Source: Paenibacillus soyae (lineage in GTDB: Bacteria; Bacillota; Bacilli; Paenibacillales; Paenibacillaceae). From it: 64,000 nt of DNA. Numbering within the stretch: the first letter of the stretch is position 1; each line of letters begins with the position of its first letter. A program made the translations under genes and the position numbers. The stretch is from contig NZ_JANIPJ010000013.1 in assembly GCF_024623455.1 (NCBI RefSeq), forward strand, positions 1 to 64,000. The letters are read 5' to 3'. Below the pieces are notes generated by a model. The model ran no database searches. It saw nothing but the letters and a program-made list of their open reading frames with translations, and had not been told where the DNA came from. Of the stretch, positions 15,801 through 23,731 are shown piece after piece.

Positions 15801-16860
15801 GCTGGGTAATTGGATCAAGCCGCTTCTGCAGCCGCTTCTCGCGCTGGCGGCGGGTCTCGCGGTCGGCGCGGTCGCGATCTTGATCGTGGGCGGCTCCGTG
15901 ACGGAGACGTACGCGGAGATGTGGAAGGGCGCATTCGGCAATTTTTATTTCATCACCAATACGCTCGCCCGCGCGACGCCGATCATCTTGATCGGTCTGG
16001 GCGTGGCGCTCGCGTTCCGCGCCGGGTTCTTCAATATGGGCTCGGAGGGCCAGATGGTTCTCGGGGCGTTAAGTGCGGCCATCACCGCGATCCACCTGCC
16101 GGGCCCGGGCTGGCTGAAGCTGATCGGAGCGATTGTGGCAGGCATGCTCGCGGGGGGCATATGGTCGGCTTTCGCCGGCTGGCTGGATGCCAAGTACCGG
16201 ATGAATCTGCTGATCACGACGCTGCTGCTCAATTACATCGCGACTTATTTCGCCGGATATATCGTCACTTATCCGCTTAAGGATACGACGGGCTCTGCCG
16301 CCATGGCGCAGACGGTCATGCTCGACAAGTCGGCTTGGCTGCCGAAGCTGTTCCAGGGGTACAGCCTGCATGCGGGCTTCTTGCTTGCCATGCTAGGGAC
16401 GATTCTACTCTATCTATTCATGAAGCACACGGTCAAAGGCTACGAAATCCGCATGCTCGGCGGCAACCCGCTGTTCGCGAGCTACGGCGGCGTGCAGCGC
16501 GGCAAGCTGATGTTCCTCAGCATGTTCGTCAGCGGCGGGCTTGCGGGCCTTGCCGGCTCCGTCGAAGTGCTTGGCACGCAATACCGTTACCTGGACGGCG
16601 CGCTGACTTCGCCGGGCTACGCGTGGTCGGGCATCATGGCGACGCTGCTCGCGGGCTCCAATCCGATCGGCACCGCGGTCGCCGCGATTCTGATCGCTGC
16701 GCTGCAGACGGGCGGAATGGGCATGGAACGAAACACCGACGTGCCGCTCGAAGTATCCAGCATCATCCAGTCGGTGCTTATTCTGTTCGTGTCGGCGAAG
16801 CTGACTTATTCATTCATTAAGCGGAAGAAAGCGGGGGCGAAAAATGGACCAGCTGTTTGA
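15793..16860 (+). CDS. Nucleoside-type ABC importer permease 1
   Basis: The 355-residue polytopic permease belongs to the branched-chain/RbsC-like group of the nucleoside importers (NupP-like by size and order). It has about eight to nine hydrophobic segments and the conserved 'GLGVALAFRAGFFNMGSEGQMVLGA' block. The TTG start at 15793 overlaps the ATPase gene by 8 nt and has GGGAGGT 8 nt upstream. It pairs with the following permease. Confidence 0.92.
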   Translation: MDKLGNWIKPLLQPLLALAAGLAVGAVAILIVGGSVTETYAEMWKGAFGNFYFITNTLARATPIILIGLGVALAFRAGFFNMGSEGQMVLGALSAAITAIHLPGPGWLKLIGAIVAGMLAGGIWSAFAGWLDAKYRMNLLITTLLLNYIATYFAGYIVTYPLKDTTGSAAMAQTVMLDKSAWLPKLFQGYSLHAGFLLAMLGTILLYLFMKHTVKGYEIRMLGGNPLFASYGGVQRGKLMFLSMFVSGGLAGLAGSVEVLGTQYRYLDGALTSPGYAWSGIMATLLAGSNPIGTAVAAILIAALQTGGMGMERNTDVPLEVSSIIQSVLILFVSAKLTYSFIKRKKAGAKNGPAV

Positions 16861-17767
16861 CGTTTCGTTGTTCGCTTCGGCGCTTCGCATGCTGACGCCG
16901 ATTCTGCTCGCCGCGCTCGGCGGCGCGATCTGCGCGCGAGTCGGCCTGTTTAACGTCGGTCTGGAGGGCCTCATGCTGATCGGGGCTTTCTCGGCGATCG
17001 TCGGCAATTATTTGACGGGCAGCATTGCCTTGTCCTTGCTGTTCGCGATCGGCTGCACGCTCGCGTTCTCGCTATTGTTCGCCTTTATGAGTATCCAACT
17101 GCAAGCGAACGTGATCGTCGTCGGCATCGCGCTTAATTTCCTGGCGCTCGGTCTGACCACGTTCTCCCTGCGGGCGATCTTCGACGTGAAGGGCGCTTAT
17201 TACGACAAAAACATGGTAGGCCTGCCGAAGCTGAACATCCCCGTCATCGAGGACATCCCTTGGCTAGGCGGCGTGTTGTCCGGGCATTCGGTGCTCGTAT
17301 ACGCTTCGATCCTGATCGTTGCCGCGCTTCATTATTATTTGTTCCGGACGGTGTCCGGCTTCCGCTTGCTAGCGGCAGGAGAGAACCCGACAGCCGCGCG
17401 AAGTCTGGGCATCAAGGTGACGCGGATCCAGTACGGCGCCGTGCTGCTCTGCGGCGTGCTCTGCGGGCTGGCCGGCGCGCAGCTGTCGCTTGGCAACGTG
17501 ACGATGTTCACGGAAGGCATGACGGCGGGGCGCGGATTCATCGCGCTTGTCGCCACGATGCTGGGGCAATCGAACCCGCTTGGCGTCGCCGGCGCGAGCC
17601 TGCTCTTCGGCTTCATGGAATCGCTGAGCATCCGGCTGCAAGGCTTCGCGATGCCGACCCATTTTACGCTCATGGTGCCGTATGTCGTGACGATTCTGGC
17701 TATGCTATTCTTTAAGGACAAAGGCTATATGCAAGAAGCGCGCAAATCGAGCGGAAGCTCGCGCTAA
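16844..17767 (+). CDS. Nucleoside-type ABC importer permease 2
   Basis: The 307-residue second permease of the importer (NupQ-like) has the matching block 'GGAICARVGLFNVGLEGLMLIGAFSAI' and about eight membrane segments. It overlaps permease 1 by 17 nt, so translation is coupled. Together with the BMP lipoprotein and the double ATPase it completes a full importer. Confidence 0.92.
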   Translation: MDQLFDVSLFASALRMLTPILLAALGGAICARVGLFNVGLEGLMLIGAFSAIVGNYLTGSIALSLLFAIGCTLAFSLLFAFMSIQLQANVIVVGIALNFLALGLTTFSLRAIFDVKGAYYDKNMVGLPKLNIPVIEDIPWLGGVLSGHSVLVYASILIVAALHYYLFRTVSGFRLLAAGENPTAARSLGIKVTRIQYGAVLLCGVLCGLAGAQLSLGNVTMFTEGMTAGRGFIALVATMLGQSNPLGVAGASLLFGFMESLSIRLQGFAMPTHFTLMVPYVVTILAMLFFKDKGYMQEARKSSGSSR

Positions 17768-17776
17768 CGGAAGACC

Positions 17777-18490
17777 ATGACTTCGAACCAGACGATCCCG
17801 AGGAGTGAGAGACAGAAGATGCATAACAAAGCGGAAAGACTGAAGAAGGTATCCCCCAAGCTGCCCGCGGTGCCGGCGGAAATCGCCCATCGCGTGCCGC
17901 CGGGCCAGACGGTGACGGAACGGTTCCCCATCCTGCACGAAGGCGACGTGCCGGAGTACGAACTCTCTACCTGGTCGCTGCGTGTGTTCGGGGAAGTGGA
18001 ACGGGAACGGTCGTTCACGTTCGAGGAGCTCTCGAAGCTGCCGCAGACCAAGATCCTGCGGGACATCCACTGCGTGACGCGTTGGACGAAGCTCGATACG
18101 GAGTGGGAAGGCGTTAAGTTCGCCGACCTGCTGCCGCTGCTCGGAGCGAAGCCGGAAGCCCGCTACGTCATGATTCATGCGGACGAAGATTACGAGACGA
18201 ATCTTCCCCTGGAGGATCTGCTCCGGGAAGACGTTATTCTGGCGCATTCGTATGACGGAGAGCCGCTGACGGACAAACACGGCTGGCCGCTGCGCCTGAT
18301 CGTTCCCCATCTCTATTTCTGGAAAAGCGCCAAGTGGATTCGCGGCATCGAGTTCATGAAGGAAGACCGGCCGGGGTTCTGGGAGCGGAACGGCTTCCAC
18401 AATTATGCCGACCCGTTCAAGGAAGAACGCTTCTCCAGCGAGGAGTTCATTATGCCGGAGGACGAATGGCTGAAGAAGGAGTTTGATTAA
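17777..18490 (+). CDS. Sulfite-oxidase-like molybdopterin-fold protein (YuiH-like)
   Basis: The 237-residue protein has the oxidoreductase molybdopterin-binding fold: 'WSLRVFGEVERERSFTFEELSKLP', the ligand-Cys motif 'DIHCVTRWTKLDTEWEGV' and 'DKHGWPLRLIVPHLYFWKSAKWIRGIEF'. It lacks a Tat signal and a dimerisation domain, as in YuiH-type cytosolic members. It lies 9 nt after permease 2 and ends next to the phosphorylase start, so it is inside the nucleoside operon. A later ATG at 17819 is an alternative start. The substrate is unknown; an oxidative step on an imported base is possible, but no molybdopterin synthesis gene is in the window. Confidence 0.8.
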   Translation: MTSNQTIPRSERQKMHNKAERLKKVSPKLPAVPAEIAHRVPPGQTVTERFPILHEGDVPEYELSTWSLRVFGEVERERSFTFEELSKLPQTKILRDIHCVTRWTKLDTEWEGVKFADLLPLLGAKPEARYVMIHADEDYETNLPLEDLLREDVILAHSYDGEPLTDKHGWPLRLIVPHLYFWKSAKWIRGIEFMKEDRPGFWERNGFHNYADPFKEERFSSEEFIMPEDEWLKKEFD

Positions 18491-18491
18491 C

Positions 18492-19220
18492 ATGTATCTC
18501 CCGATTCTGGAGGTTCACTCGGAGGAATTGCCGGCGTTCGCGATCGTATGCGGCGATCCGAGAAGAGCGGAAGTTATCGCAAGGAAGCTGGACGGCGCGA
18601 AGGAGTTGGCCTACGCTAGGGAGTATCGGACGTTCGTCGGCGAATACAAGGGCGTGAAGCTCGCCGTGGTCAGCCACGGAGTCGGCTCGCCGGGGGCGGC
18701 GGTATGCTTCGAGGAGCTGATCAAAGGCGGCGTGAAGACGCTGATCCGCGTCGGCACCGCCGGCTCCTACTCGGCCGATCATCCGGCAGGAAGCCTGATC
18801 GTAAGCACGGCGGCCGTCCGGGCCGACGGGCTGACGAAGCAGCTTGTGCCTGACGGGTTCCCCGCCGTGGCGGACAGCGAAATCGTGGAAGCGTTGTACG
18901 AATCGGCGCGCGCGACCGAAGGCATCGTCAAGAAGGGGATTACGGTTACGCTTGACGTCTTCTTCTCCGGCGTCGTCGAGGTGCCGCACAAGCAATACAA
19001 GCAAGCTGGCGTGCTGGCGGTCGAGATGGAAATCGCCGCATTGTATGTCGTGGCCGCGCTCCGCGGCGCGCGGGCCGGCGCGATTGTTGCCCTCGACGGA
19101 TACGCGGATGCCGATCTGGCGGCGGAGTACGACCCGCATACGAACGTGGTGGCGGGTGCCGTCGAGCGCGAGATAAACGCGGCGCTAGAAGCTATCGCGA
19201 AGCTGGCAGATCCATCTTAA
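18492..19220 (+). CDS. Nucleoside phosphorylase (uridine/purine phosphorylase family)
   Basis: The 242-residue NP-I family enzyme has the phosphate-binding 'CGDPRRAEVIARKL', 'VSHGVGSPGAAVCFEEL', 'LIRVGTAGSY' and the sugar-binding 'AVEMEIAALYVVAALRG'. Such enzymes split nucleosides with phosphate into base and (deoxy)ribose 1-phosphate. The substrate-specific residues resemble the uridine phosphorylase branch, but purine use cannot be excluded. ATG 18492 has AAGGAG 10 nt upstream. As the last gene of the importer operon it would process imported nucleosides and could supply free base to the ring-opening island. Confidence 0.87.
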   Translation: MYLPILEVHSEELPAFAIVCGDPRRAEVIARKLDGAKELAYAREYRTFVGEYKGVKLAVVSHGVGSPGAAVCFEELIKGGVKTLIRVGTAGSYSADHPAGSLIVSTAAVRADGLTKQLVPDGFPAVADSEIVEALYESARATEGIVKKGITVTLDVFFSGVVEVPHKQYKQAGVLAVEMEIAALYVVAALRGARAGAIVALDGYADADLAAEYDPHTNVVAGAVEREINAALEAIAKLADPS

Positions 19221-19289
19221 TAGCAGACTTCTTTGAGCGGACAGCGTTTGCATACTTCGCGTTTGCTGCTGCGAAAGTTGAGTTATTTA

Positions 19290-19372
19290 GATTTACATAT
19301 TGGAATAGATTTTGTGGCATACGGGTTTACCCTAATCGTTCGTGTTGTGAGAGCTTTTATGGGGAACTTAAT
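19290..19372 (+). pseudogene. Remnant of a third small-membrane-protein copy
   Basis: The translated tail 'DFVAYGFTLIVRVVRAFMG' matches the last 20 residues of the small membrane proteins at 2313 and 23348 ('ACGLTIVVGVGRAYMG' and 'ACGITVIVRVARAFMG'). The 5' part is missing and the stop is lost. It sits directly after the nucleoside operon. Confidence 0.75.
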
Positions 19373-19397
19373 ACTTTATTTTCTTTGTACATTTATA

Positions 19398-19437
19398 AAA
19401 TCGGCCTAAGAACGCTCCAACGTTCTTAGGCCGATGC
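19398..19437 (-). terminator. Terminator of the double-AHSA1 gene
   Basis: The 14-bp perfect stem TCGGCCTAAGAACG/CGTTCTTAGGCCGA lies past the end of the minus-strand gene, with ATTTTAT following on that strand. It may also stop readthrough from the nucleoside operon. Confidence 0.8.
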
Positions 19438-19463
19438 TGTTTAAGCGGCATTCTTTCACAGCG

Positions 19464-20378
19464 TTACTTTACACGCTGTCCATCCAGCACAGCCTGAAGA
19501 CGATCCAGGTTCTGCTCGTTGGCGTCAGGGCAAAATGATTTGACTTGCTCGAATATTTTCTCGTCATTGAACTGTTGACGGATCACACGAGTCCGACCAG
19601 CGATATCGGTAAATGTCGCCGTCAACCGGAACTCGGGAGCGCCTTGATGTTCAAGTACGATACGCTTCCCCGGCTCGATCTCGATAAACCTGTTTTCGTT
19701 CGGATATTCCGCGCCGTTCGGTCCGTGGAAGGTGAAGCGCCAGAAGCCGCCTTCGCGGAAATCGAATTCGCGGAACGTGCTCGTGAAGCCGTTCGGCCCC
19801 CACCACTGCGTCAGAAGCTCCGGCTGCGCCCACGCCCGGTAAACCTCTTCCCTTGGAAAATCATACAATTGCATATGGACAAATTCTAACTCGCCAGGTG
19901 TCAAATCTTCATCTTTTTCATCTGCCACAGCCGCTTCACTGCTCGGAGCAAGCGAATTGCCCAGCAGCTCTAGCAGCTCCCTCGATCCGTGCTCCCGATT
20001 CTCCACCGCATCGAGCCCATCGAAGAAGGTTCCTTGCTCCGTGAAGGTCAGCTTCGTGCCGCCATCCGCGTCTGTAAGCTCAATCGTCGTAATGGACACC
20101 GAGAATCGCACGCCGTTAAAGTCCATCACGTAGGTGTAAACAATCCGCTCGAGCGGAACGATCTCTTGATAAGTGGCGTCGAACGTGAACAAGCCGCCGT
20201 CCGGTGTTTCGCCGCTGCTGAATTCCCGTCCGCCTACCCGAAATTCGAACACTTCCGGTTTCGTGAACCAACGTGCTTTGGCTTCGGCGTCAGCCATTGC
20301 TTCGTACACCTGCTCCCTGGATGCCGGATATGTTTTTTCAATGACGAATGTTCCATGGTTTACAAATTTTGCTTTCAT
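19464..20378 (-). CDS. Two-domain AHSA1/SRPBCC protein
   Basis: The 304-residue protein is a tandem fusion of two AHSA1-type (START-like) domains: residues about 1-135 ('FVIEKTYPASREQVYEAMADAEAKARWFT') and about 160-300 ('MQLYDFPREEVYRAWAQPELLTQWWGPNGF'). These domains bind hydrophobic ligands, but most are uncharacterised. ATG 20378 has AGGAGGATT upstream, which lies in the 3' end of the MerR gene, and is preferred over an upstream start. It is co-transcribed with the MerR regulator (5 nt apart), a common pairing in Firmicutes. Confidence 0.85.
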   Translation of the reverse strand: MKAKFVNHGTFVIEKTYPASREQVYEAMADAEAKARWFTKPEVFEFRVGGREFSSGETPDGGLFTFDATYQEIVPLERIVYTYVMDFNGVRFSVSITTIELTDADGGTKLTFTEQGTFFDGLDAVENREHGSRELLELLGNSLAPSSEAAVADEKDEDLTPGELEFVHMQLYDFPREEVYRAWAQPELLTQWWGPNGFTSTFREFDFREGGFWRFTFHGPNGAEYPNENRFIEIEPGKRIVLEHQGAPEFRLTATFTDIAGRTRVIRQQFNDEKIFEQVKSFCPDANEQNLDRLQAVLDGQRVK

Positions 20379-20382
20379 GATA

Positions 20383-20898
20383 TTAATCCTCCTCGTTTTC
20401 TTCTTTTTTGTGGTTTGTTTTTTCATCCGCGCCCGCTAAGAACATTCCCAGCAGGCCAAAACGTTGCTCCCAGCTTTGTTGACGATTCAGGATCGGCTTT
20501 TCATAGTCGTTCTTCATCGCTTGCAACAGCGTTGTGAAATCGTCTACCGACACCTGCTTCTTTCCTTTCATCAGCTTAGACACGTGCCTCAGTTGATCCA
20601 GCAGCTTCTGTTGCCGCCGTAATTGCTCTTGCACTCGCTCGATTTGCATGCCGACGACCTCGAGCGGGTCAATTCCGCGGCCCGTCAGCGCCGCCTTCAC
20701 TTCGTCGAGCGACAGGCCCAACTCCTTCAGCGATACAATTCGATAGAGTCGCGATAAATCCTCATCGCCGTAGAGCCGGTGTCCCGATTCCGTGGCCGCC
20801 GTCGGCGTGAGCAGCCCAATCTGGTCGTAGAAGCGTAACGTGCGAACCGTCAGCCCCGTCAGCTTGGCCAGATCCCCAACTTTCCAATATCGTTTCAT
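20383..20898 (-). CDS. MerR-family regulator
   Basis: The 171-residue protein has the N-terminal MerR winged helix ('WKVGDLAKLTGLTVRTLRFYDQIGLLTP', 'HRLYGDEDLSRLYRIVSLKELGLSLDEVKAAL') and a long dimerisation coiled coil (about residues 75-120), then a short C-terminal effector region with no Cys cluster. Small organic or hydrophobic ligands are therefore more likely than metals. Its own promoter carries a MerR-type dyad, so it probably controls itself and the AHSA1 gene that follows. Confidence 0.9.
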   Translation of the reverse strand: MKRYWKVGDLAKLTGLTVRTLRFYDQIGLLTPTAATESGHRLYGDEDLSRLYRIVSLKELGLSLDEVKAALTGRGIDPLEVVGMQIERVQEQLRRQQKLLDQLRHVSKLMKGKKQVSVDDFTTLLQAMKNDYEKPILNRQQSWEQRFGLLGMFLAGADEKTNHKKEENEED

Positions 20899-20941
20899 TG
20901 ATCATCTCCGTTCTATCGCTAGCTCGAATGTCTGTAGCCTC

Positions 20942-20972
20942 ATTATAAAACCTTACGTTACGTAAGGTGCAA
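20942..20972 (-). promoter_or_regulatory. MerR-type promoter with 19-bp spacer operator
   Basis: On the minus strand, TTGCAC (-35, 20967-20972) and TATAAT (-10, 20942-20947) are 19 bp apart. The spacer contains most of a 19-bp dyad (ACCTTACGT, a central base, ACGTAAGGT; 20950-20968). An over-long spacer holding the dyad is the hallmark of promoters that MerR proteins activate by DNA untwisting. Confidence 0.85.
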
Positions 20973-21199
20973 GCTATTTGATTACATTTTTTTAAAAATA
21001 AAAGAATATAGGAAAAAGCCCACAATCGGTCTGGCTGACTTGATCGTGGGCTTTTGGACTGATCACAACTCAAAATATAAGTAATACAAAACTTAATTTC
21101 ATATTATGAATTTTTGTGTTGACAGATCCATGTGAATTGAGTTAAATTGCATATACAGAATTTTTATTTCTATAACTAATATTTTAAAGGGGAGAGACG
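20973..21199. other. Intergenic region with an orphan bidirectional hairpin
   Basis: A 14-bp stem AAAAGCCCAC.ATC/GAT.GTGGGCTTTT (about 21014-21055) has terminator form on both strands, yet the flanking genes are both transcribed away from it. It may mark a deleted gene. The DoxX ribosome site (GGGGAGAG) closes the region. Confidence 0.5.
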
Positions 21200-21604
21200 A
21201 TGACAAAGACAGCTGTTGTTTCCATCATTATGCGAGTGGTGCTGGGTATCCTATTTGTGTTTCATGGCATAGATAAATTTCAAATGGGACTAAACAATGT
21301 AGAAGCATGGTTTAGCTCAATAGGTATACCTGGTTTCTTGGCTTATGTCGTTGCGTATGTAGAGCTTCTCGGTGGCATCATGTTGATTTTGGGATTATTT
21401 ACTCGCTATGCAGCAGGTTTGCTTATTGTTATCCTTATTGGCGCAATTGTGAAGGCGAAGCTATCCGTTGGGCTTCTCGGAAATGGCCAAATGGCCGGTT
21501 ATGAATTGGATCTCGCCTATATCTTGATTTTATTGCATCTGGTTATTGCTGAGTCGAGGCTCTCGATCGATTGTCTTATTAGGAACAAGCGCAAAGCAGA
21601 ATAG
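21200..21604 (+). CDS. DoxX-family membrane protein
   Basis: The 134-residue protein has four hydrophobic segments and the DoxX hallmark 'LGILFVFHGIDKFQMGLNN...IPGFLAYVVAYVELLGGIMLILGLFTRYAAGLL'. DoxX proteins are small membrane proteins of poorly known function, linked to thiol-oxidative stress or quinone chemistry. A good ribosome site (GGGGAGAG) precedes the ATG. It is followed after 82 nt by the flavin oxidoreductase on the same strand. Confidence 0.88.
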   Translation: MTKTAVVSIIMRVVLGILFVFHGIDKFQMGLNNVEAWFSSIGIPGFLAYVVAYVELLGGIMLILGLFTRYAAGLLIVILIGAIVKAKLSVGLLGNGQMAGYELDLAYILILLHLVIAESRLSIDCLIRNKRKAE

Positions 21605-21686
21605 GGATAATGACCATGGCAAAGGATCGAATCTATCCAAGTATCGCAGCTGAATCAAGTCATTATGTAACGGAGGATAGGTTTCT

Positions 21687-22754
21687 ATGGAAGAGGTGCA
21701 TCATACAACGAAAGGCATAGAGATTGGTCTCTATACGCTTGCGGATATCGTTCCCGATCCACACACCGGGAAAATAATAGGTGCTCAGCAAAGAACGAAG
21801 GAAATCATCGCAGCGGCCAAGCTTGCCGATGAAGCGGGATTAGACATATTTGGCGTTGGGGAACACCACCGGTTGGACTACGCGACATCAGCTCCGCCTG
21901 TAGTTCTTGCAGCCATCGCCCAGATTACGGAGAAAATCAAATTAACAAGCGCCACAACCGTATTAAGTACCGTAGATCCCGTTCGACTTTTCGAGGATAT
22001 TTCAACATTGGATCTCATTTCGGATGGACGTGCGGAAATCATCGCAGGTCGTGGGGCATTTGTGGAATCTTTTCCCCTTTTCGGCTACGACACAAAGGAT
22101 TACGATGCTCTTTTTGCTGAAAATCTAGAGCTATTCCTAAAGCTTAACGAGTCGGAAAAAGTAACGTGGGAAGGTCGCTTTCGCTCTCCGCTAATGAATG
22201 CGGAGATTGCGCCTAGACCTGTCCAAAAACAGCTGCCAATCTGGGTTGGCGTTGGGGGCACCGTGCAAAGCGCAGCCCGAGCCGGCAGACTAGGCGTCGG
22301 AATGGCCATTGCGATGCTTGGCGGCGACCCGACGAGATTTATGCCGTTGGTTGAAGCTTACCGCGAGGCCGGCATACAAGCCGGTCATGATACGGAGAAG
22401 CTCAATATAGGAATAACGGGACATGGGTACATCGCTAAAACCACACAGCAGGCTAAGGACGAATATTTCCCTTATTATCTGAATTATTGGTCTTATGTTA
22501 ATCGTCAGCGCGGAATGGCATTTCGGATGGACCGAACTGATTTTGAACAAATGGCAAGCCCGGATACGGCATTGTTCGTGGGCAGTCCGCAACAGATCGT
22601 GGAGAAAATCCTGCGTCAATATGAGCTGTTTGGGCATAAGCGTTTCCTTGCGCAAATTGACATTGGCGGATTGCCGTTTCAAAAAATTGCCGATGGCATC
22701 GAGTTATTAGCCACAGAAATCGCCCCTATAGTTCGAAGAGAAACAAGTAAATAA
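21687..22754 (+). CDS. LLM-class flavin-dependent oxidoreductase
   Basis: The 355-residue protein has a luciferase-like monooxygenase fold: N-terminal 'GIEIGLYTLADIVPDPHTG', 'GLDIFGVGEHHRLDYATSAPPVVLAAIAQITEKIKLTSATTVLST' and 'LPIWVGVGGTVQSAARAGRLGVGMAIAMLGG'. Such enzymes use FMNH2 or F420-type cofactors for monooxygenation or reduction; the substrate is unknown. GGAGGA lies about 11 nt before the ATG. A broken paralogue lies at 1986-2289, and both copies are near copies of the same small membrane gene. A terminator follows at 22788. Confidence 0.9.
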   Translation: MEEVHHTTKGIEIGLYTLADIVPDPHTGKIIGAQQRTKEIIAAAKLADEAGLDIFGVGEHHRLDYATSAPPVVLAAIAQITEKIKLTSATTVLSTVDPVRLFEDISTLDLISDGRAEIIAGRGAFVESFPLFGYDTKDYDALFAENLELFLKLNESEKVTWEGRFRSPLMNAEIAPRPVQKQLPIWVGVGGTVQSAARAGRLGVGMAIAMLGGDPTRFMPLVEAYREAGIQAGHDTEKLNIGITGHGYIAKTTQQAKDEYFPYYLNYWSYVNRQRGMAFRMDRTDFEQMASPDTALFVGSPQQIVEKILRQYELFGHKRFLAQIDIGGLPFQKIADGIELLATEIAPIVRRETSK

Positions 22755-22785
22755 AGGGCCCATCGAAACAGTTAACGAGATTATT

Positions 22786-22828
22786 CATCAAGGAGCAGTT
22801 TGCCGCCGCGGCAGCTGCTCCTTTGCTC
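22786..22828 (+). terminator. Terminator after the flavin oxidoreductase gene
   Basis: The stem CAAGGAGCAG/CTGCTCCTTTG encloses a GC-rich inner hairpin. The same CAAGGAGCA arm is seen in the terminator at 23568. Confidence 0.65.
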
Positions 22829-22846
22829 GTTAAGGGGGATGATCGT

Positions 22847-23239
22847 TCAATAAAGTGATGCGTGGGAATGATGATGTGAAGCTGTACATAGTTCGGTTAT
22901 GGTACCAGAATGGAAAAAGCTTTTTCGATCGCCGTCTTTATCATGGGTATAGTGAGTATAGACAAGCATCCTATTTAGATCCATAATTTGGCTTACGGAG
23001 TAGACCTCCTCCAACCAATACATGAAGTAAATACAAGGGGCGATCTCCACGTAATTAAATCGATAATAGCCTTTAAAGCCTTTATGCTGTCCGGCAATCC
23101 CTTCGTCATGTCGATGAGTGGCGTCGAAGAAATGAATGATAAAGACATTGCCATCCACATAATCGTATCTATAGGTCTTTCCAGCGTAAGCAGGGATTTG
23201 ATAACGATATTGATCAAAATGAATATTGGAATCGTGCAT
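22847..23239 (-). CDS. Lipocalin-like protein, possibly MoaF-related
   Basis: The 130-residue protein, rich in aromatics and His, resembles the small beta-barrel MoaF/phenolic-acid-decarboxylase group: 'GKTYRYDYVDGNVFIIHF' opens like their first strands and 'YYRFNYVEIAPCIYFMYWLEEVYSVSQIMDLNRMLVY' like the central sheet. This match is from pattern memory and is weak. An AGGAGGAG ribosome site is 6 nt before the ATG. It lies between the oxidoreductase and the small membrane gene, on the opposite strand, and is absent from the equivalent place in the left-hand copy. Confidence 0.5.
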   Translation of the reverse strand: MHDSNIHFDQYRYQIPAYAGKTYRYDYVDGNVFIIHFFDATHRHDEGIAGQHKGFKGYYRFNYVEIAPCIYFMYWLEEVYSVSQIMDLNRMLVYTHYTHDKDGDRKSFFHSGTITELCTASHHHSHASLY

Positions 23240-23347
23240 ACCGTACTCCTCCTTTCACGAGCATTATATGCAATATTTGCATGATTGGGTTAGCGCATGG
23301 AATGTGATTACGCTCATGATTCCCGTAGTATTAACGGAGGTTAGAGG

Positions 23348-23551
23348 ATGAGAAAGGATAACACGCAAATCTTTTTCTACGGCTTTGTAGTTGGATGCGT
23401 TCTGCTGCTAATGCCTATACCGCATTTCTTTTTTTGGAGCGGCATTATGGAGCATGTCGAAGCAGTGTTTCGTTACTTGGGTTTTATTTTATTCATGGCA
23501 TGCGGTATTACAGTAATAGTGCGTGTTGCGAGAGCCTTTATGGGAAGGTGA
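23348..23551 (+). CDS. Small membrane protein, 67 aa (paralogue of 2313)
   Basis: The 67-residue protein has two hydrophobic segments and is nearly the same as the product of 2313 (shared blocks 'TQIFFYGF', 'VGCVLLLMPIPHF', 'FWSGIMEH', 'EAVFRYLGF'). Even the leader (GATTCCCGTAG ... TTAACGGAGGTTA) is shared, so the duplication is fairly recent. The function is unknown. It is followed by a terminator at 23568. Confidence 0.72.
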   Translation: MRKDNTQIFFYGFVVGCVLLLMPIPHFFFWSGIMEHVEAVFRYLGFILFMACGITVIVRVARAFMGR

Positions 23552-23567
23552 GGTTTCAATCGCAAAA

Positions 23568-23606
23568 ACAAGGAGCAAAAGCTGAAGCGGCTGCTCCTTG
23601 ATTTTT
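23568..23606 (+). terminator. Terminator of the small membrane gene
   Basis: The stem CAAGGAGCA/TGCTCCTTG with an inner AGC/GCT pair is followed by ATTTTT. Confidence 0.8.
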
Positions 23607-23731
23607 ACTCGCAGGATACTTTTACCATAACTGTTCTTTACCTTTATACTTATTTGGCGAATTAGTATCATTTAAGTAAGGTTATGCAGCAATTGGCATT
23701 AATAAATGGTTCATATCGAAAGGGGTTTCAA

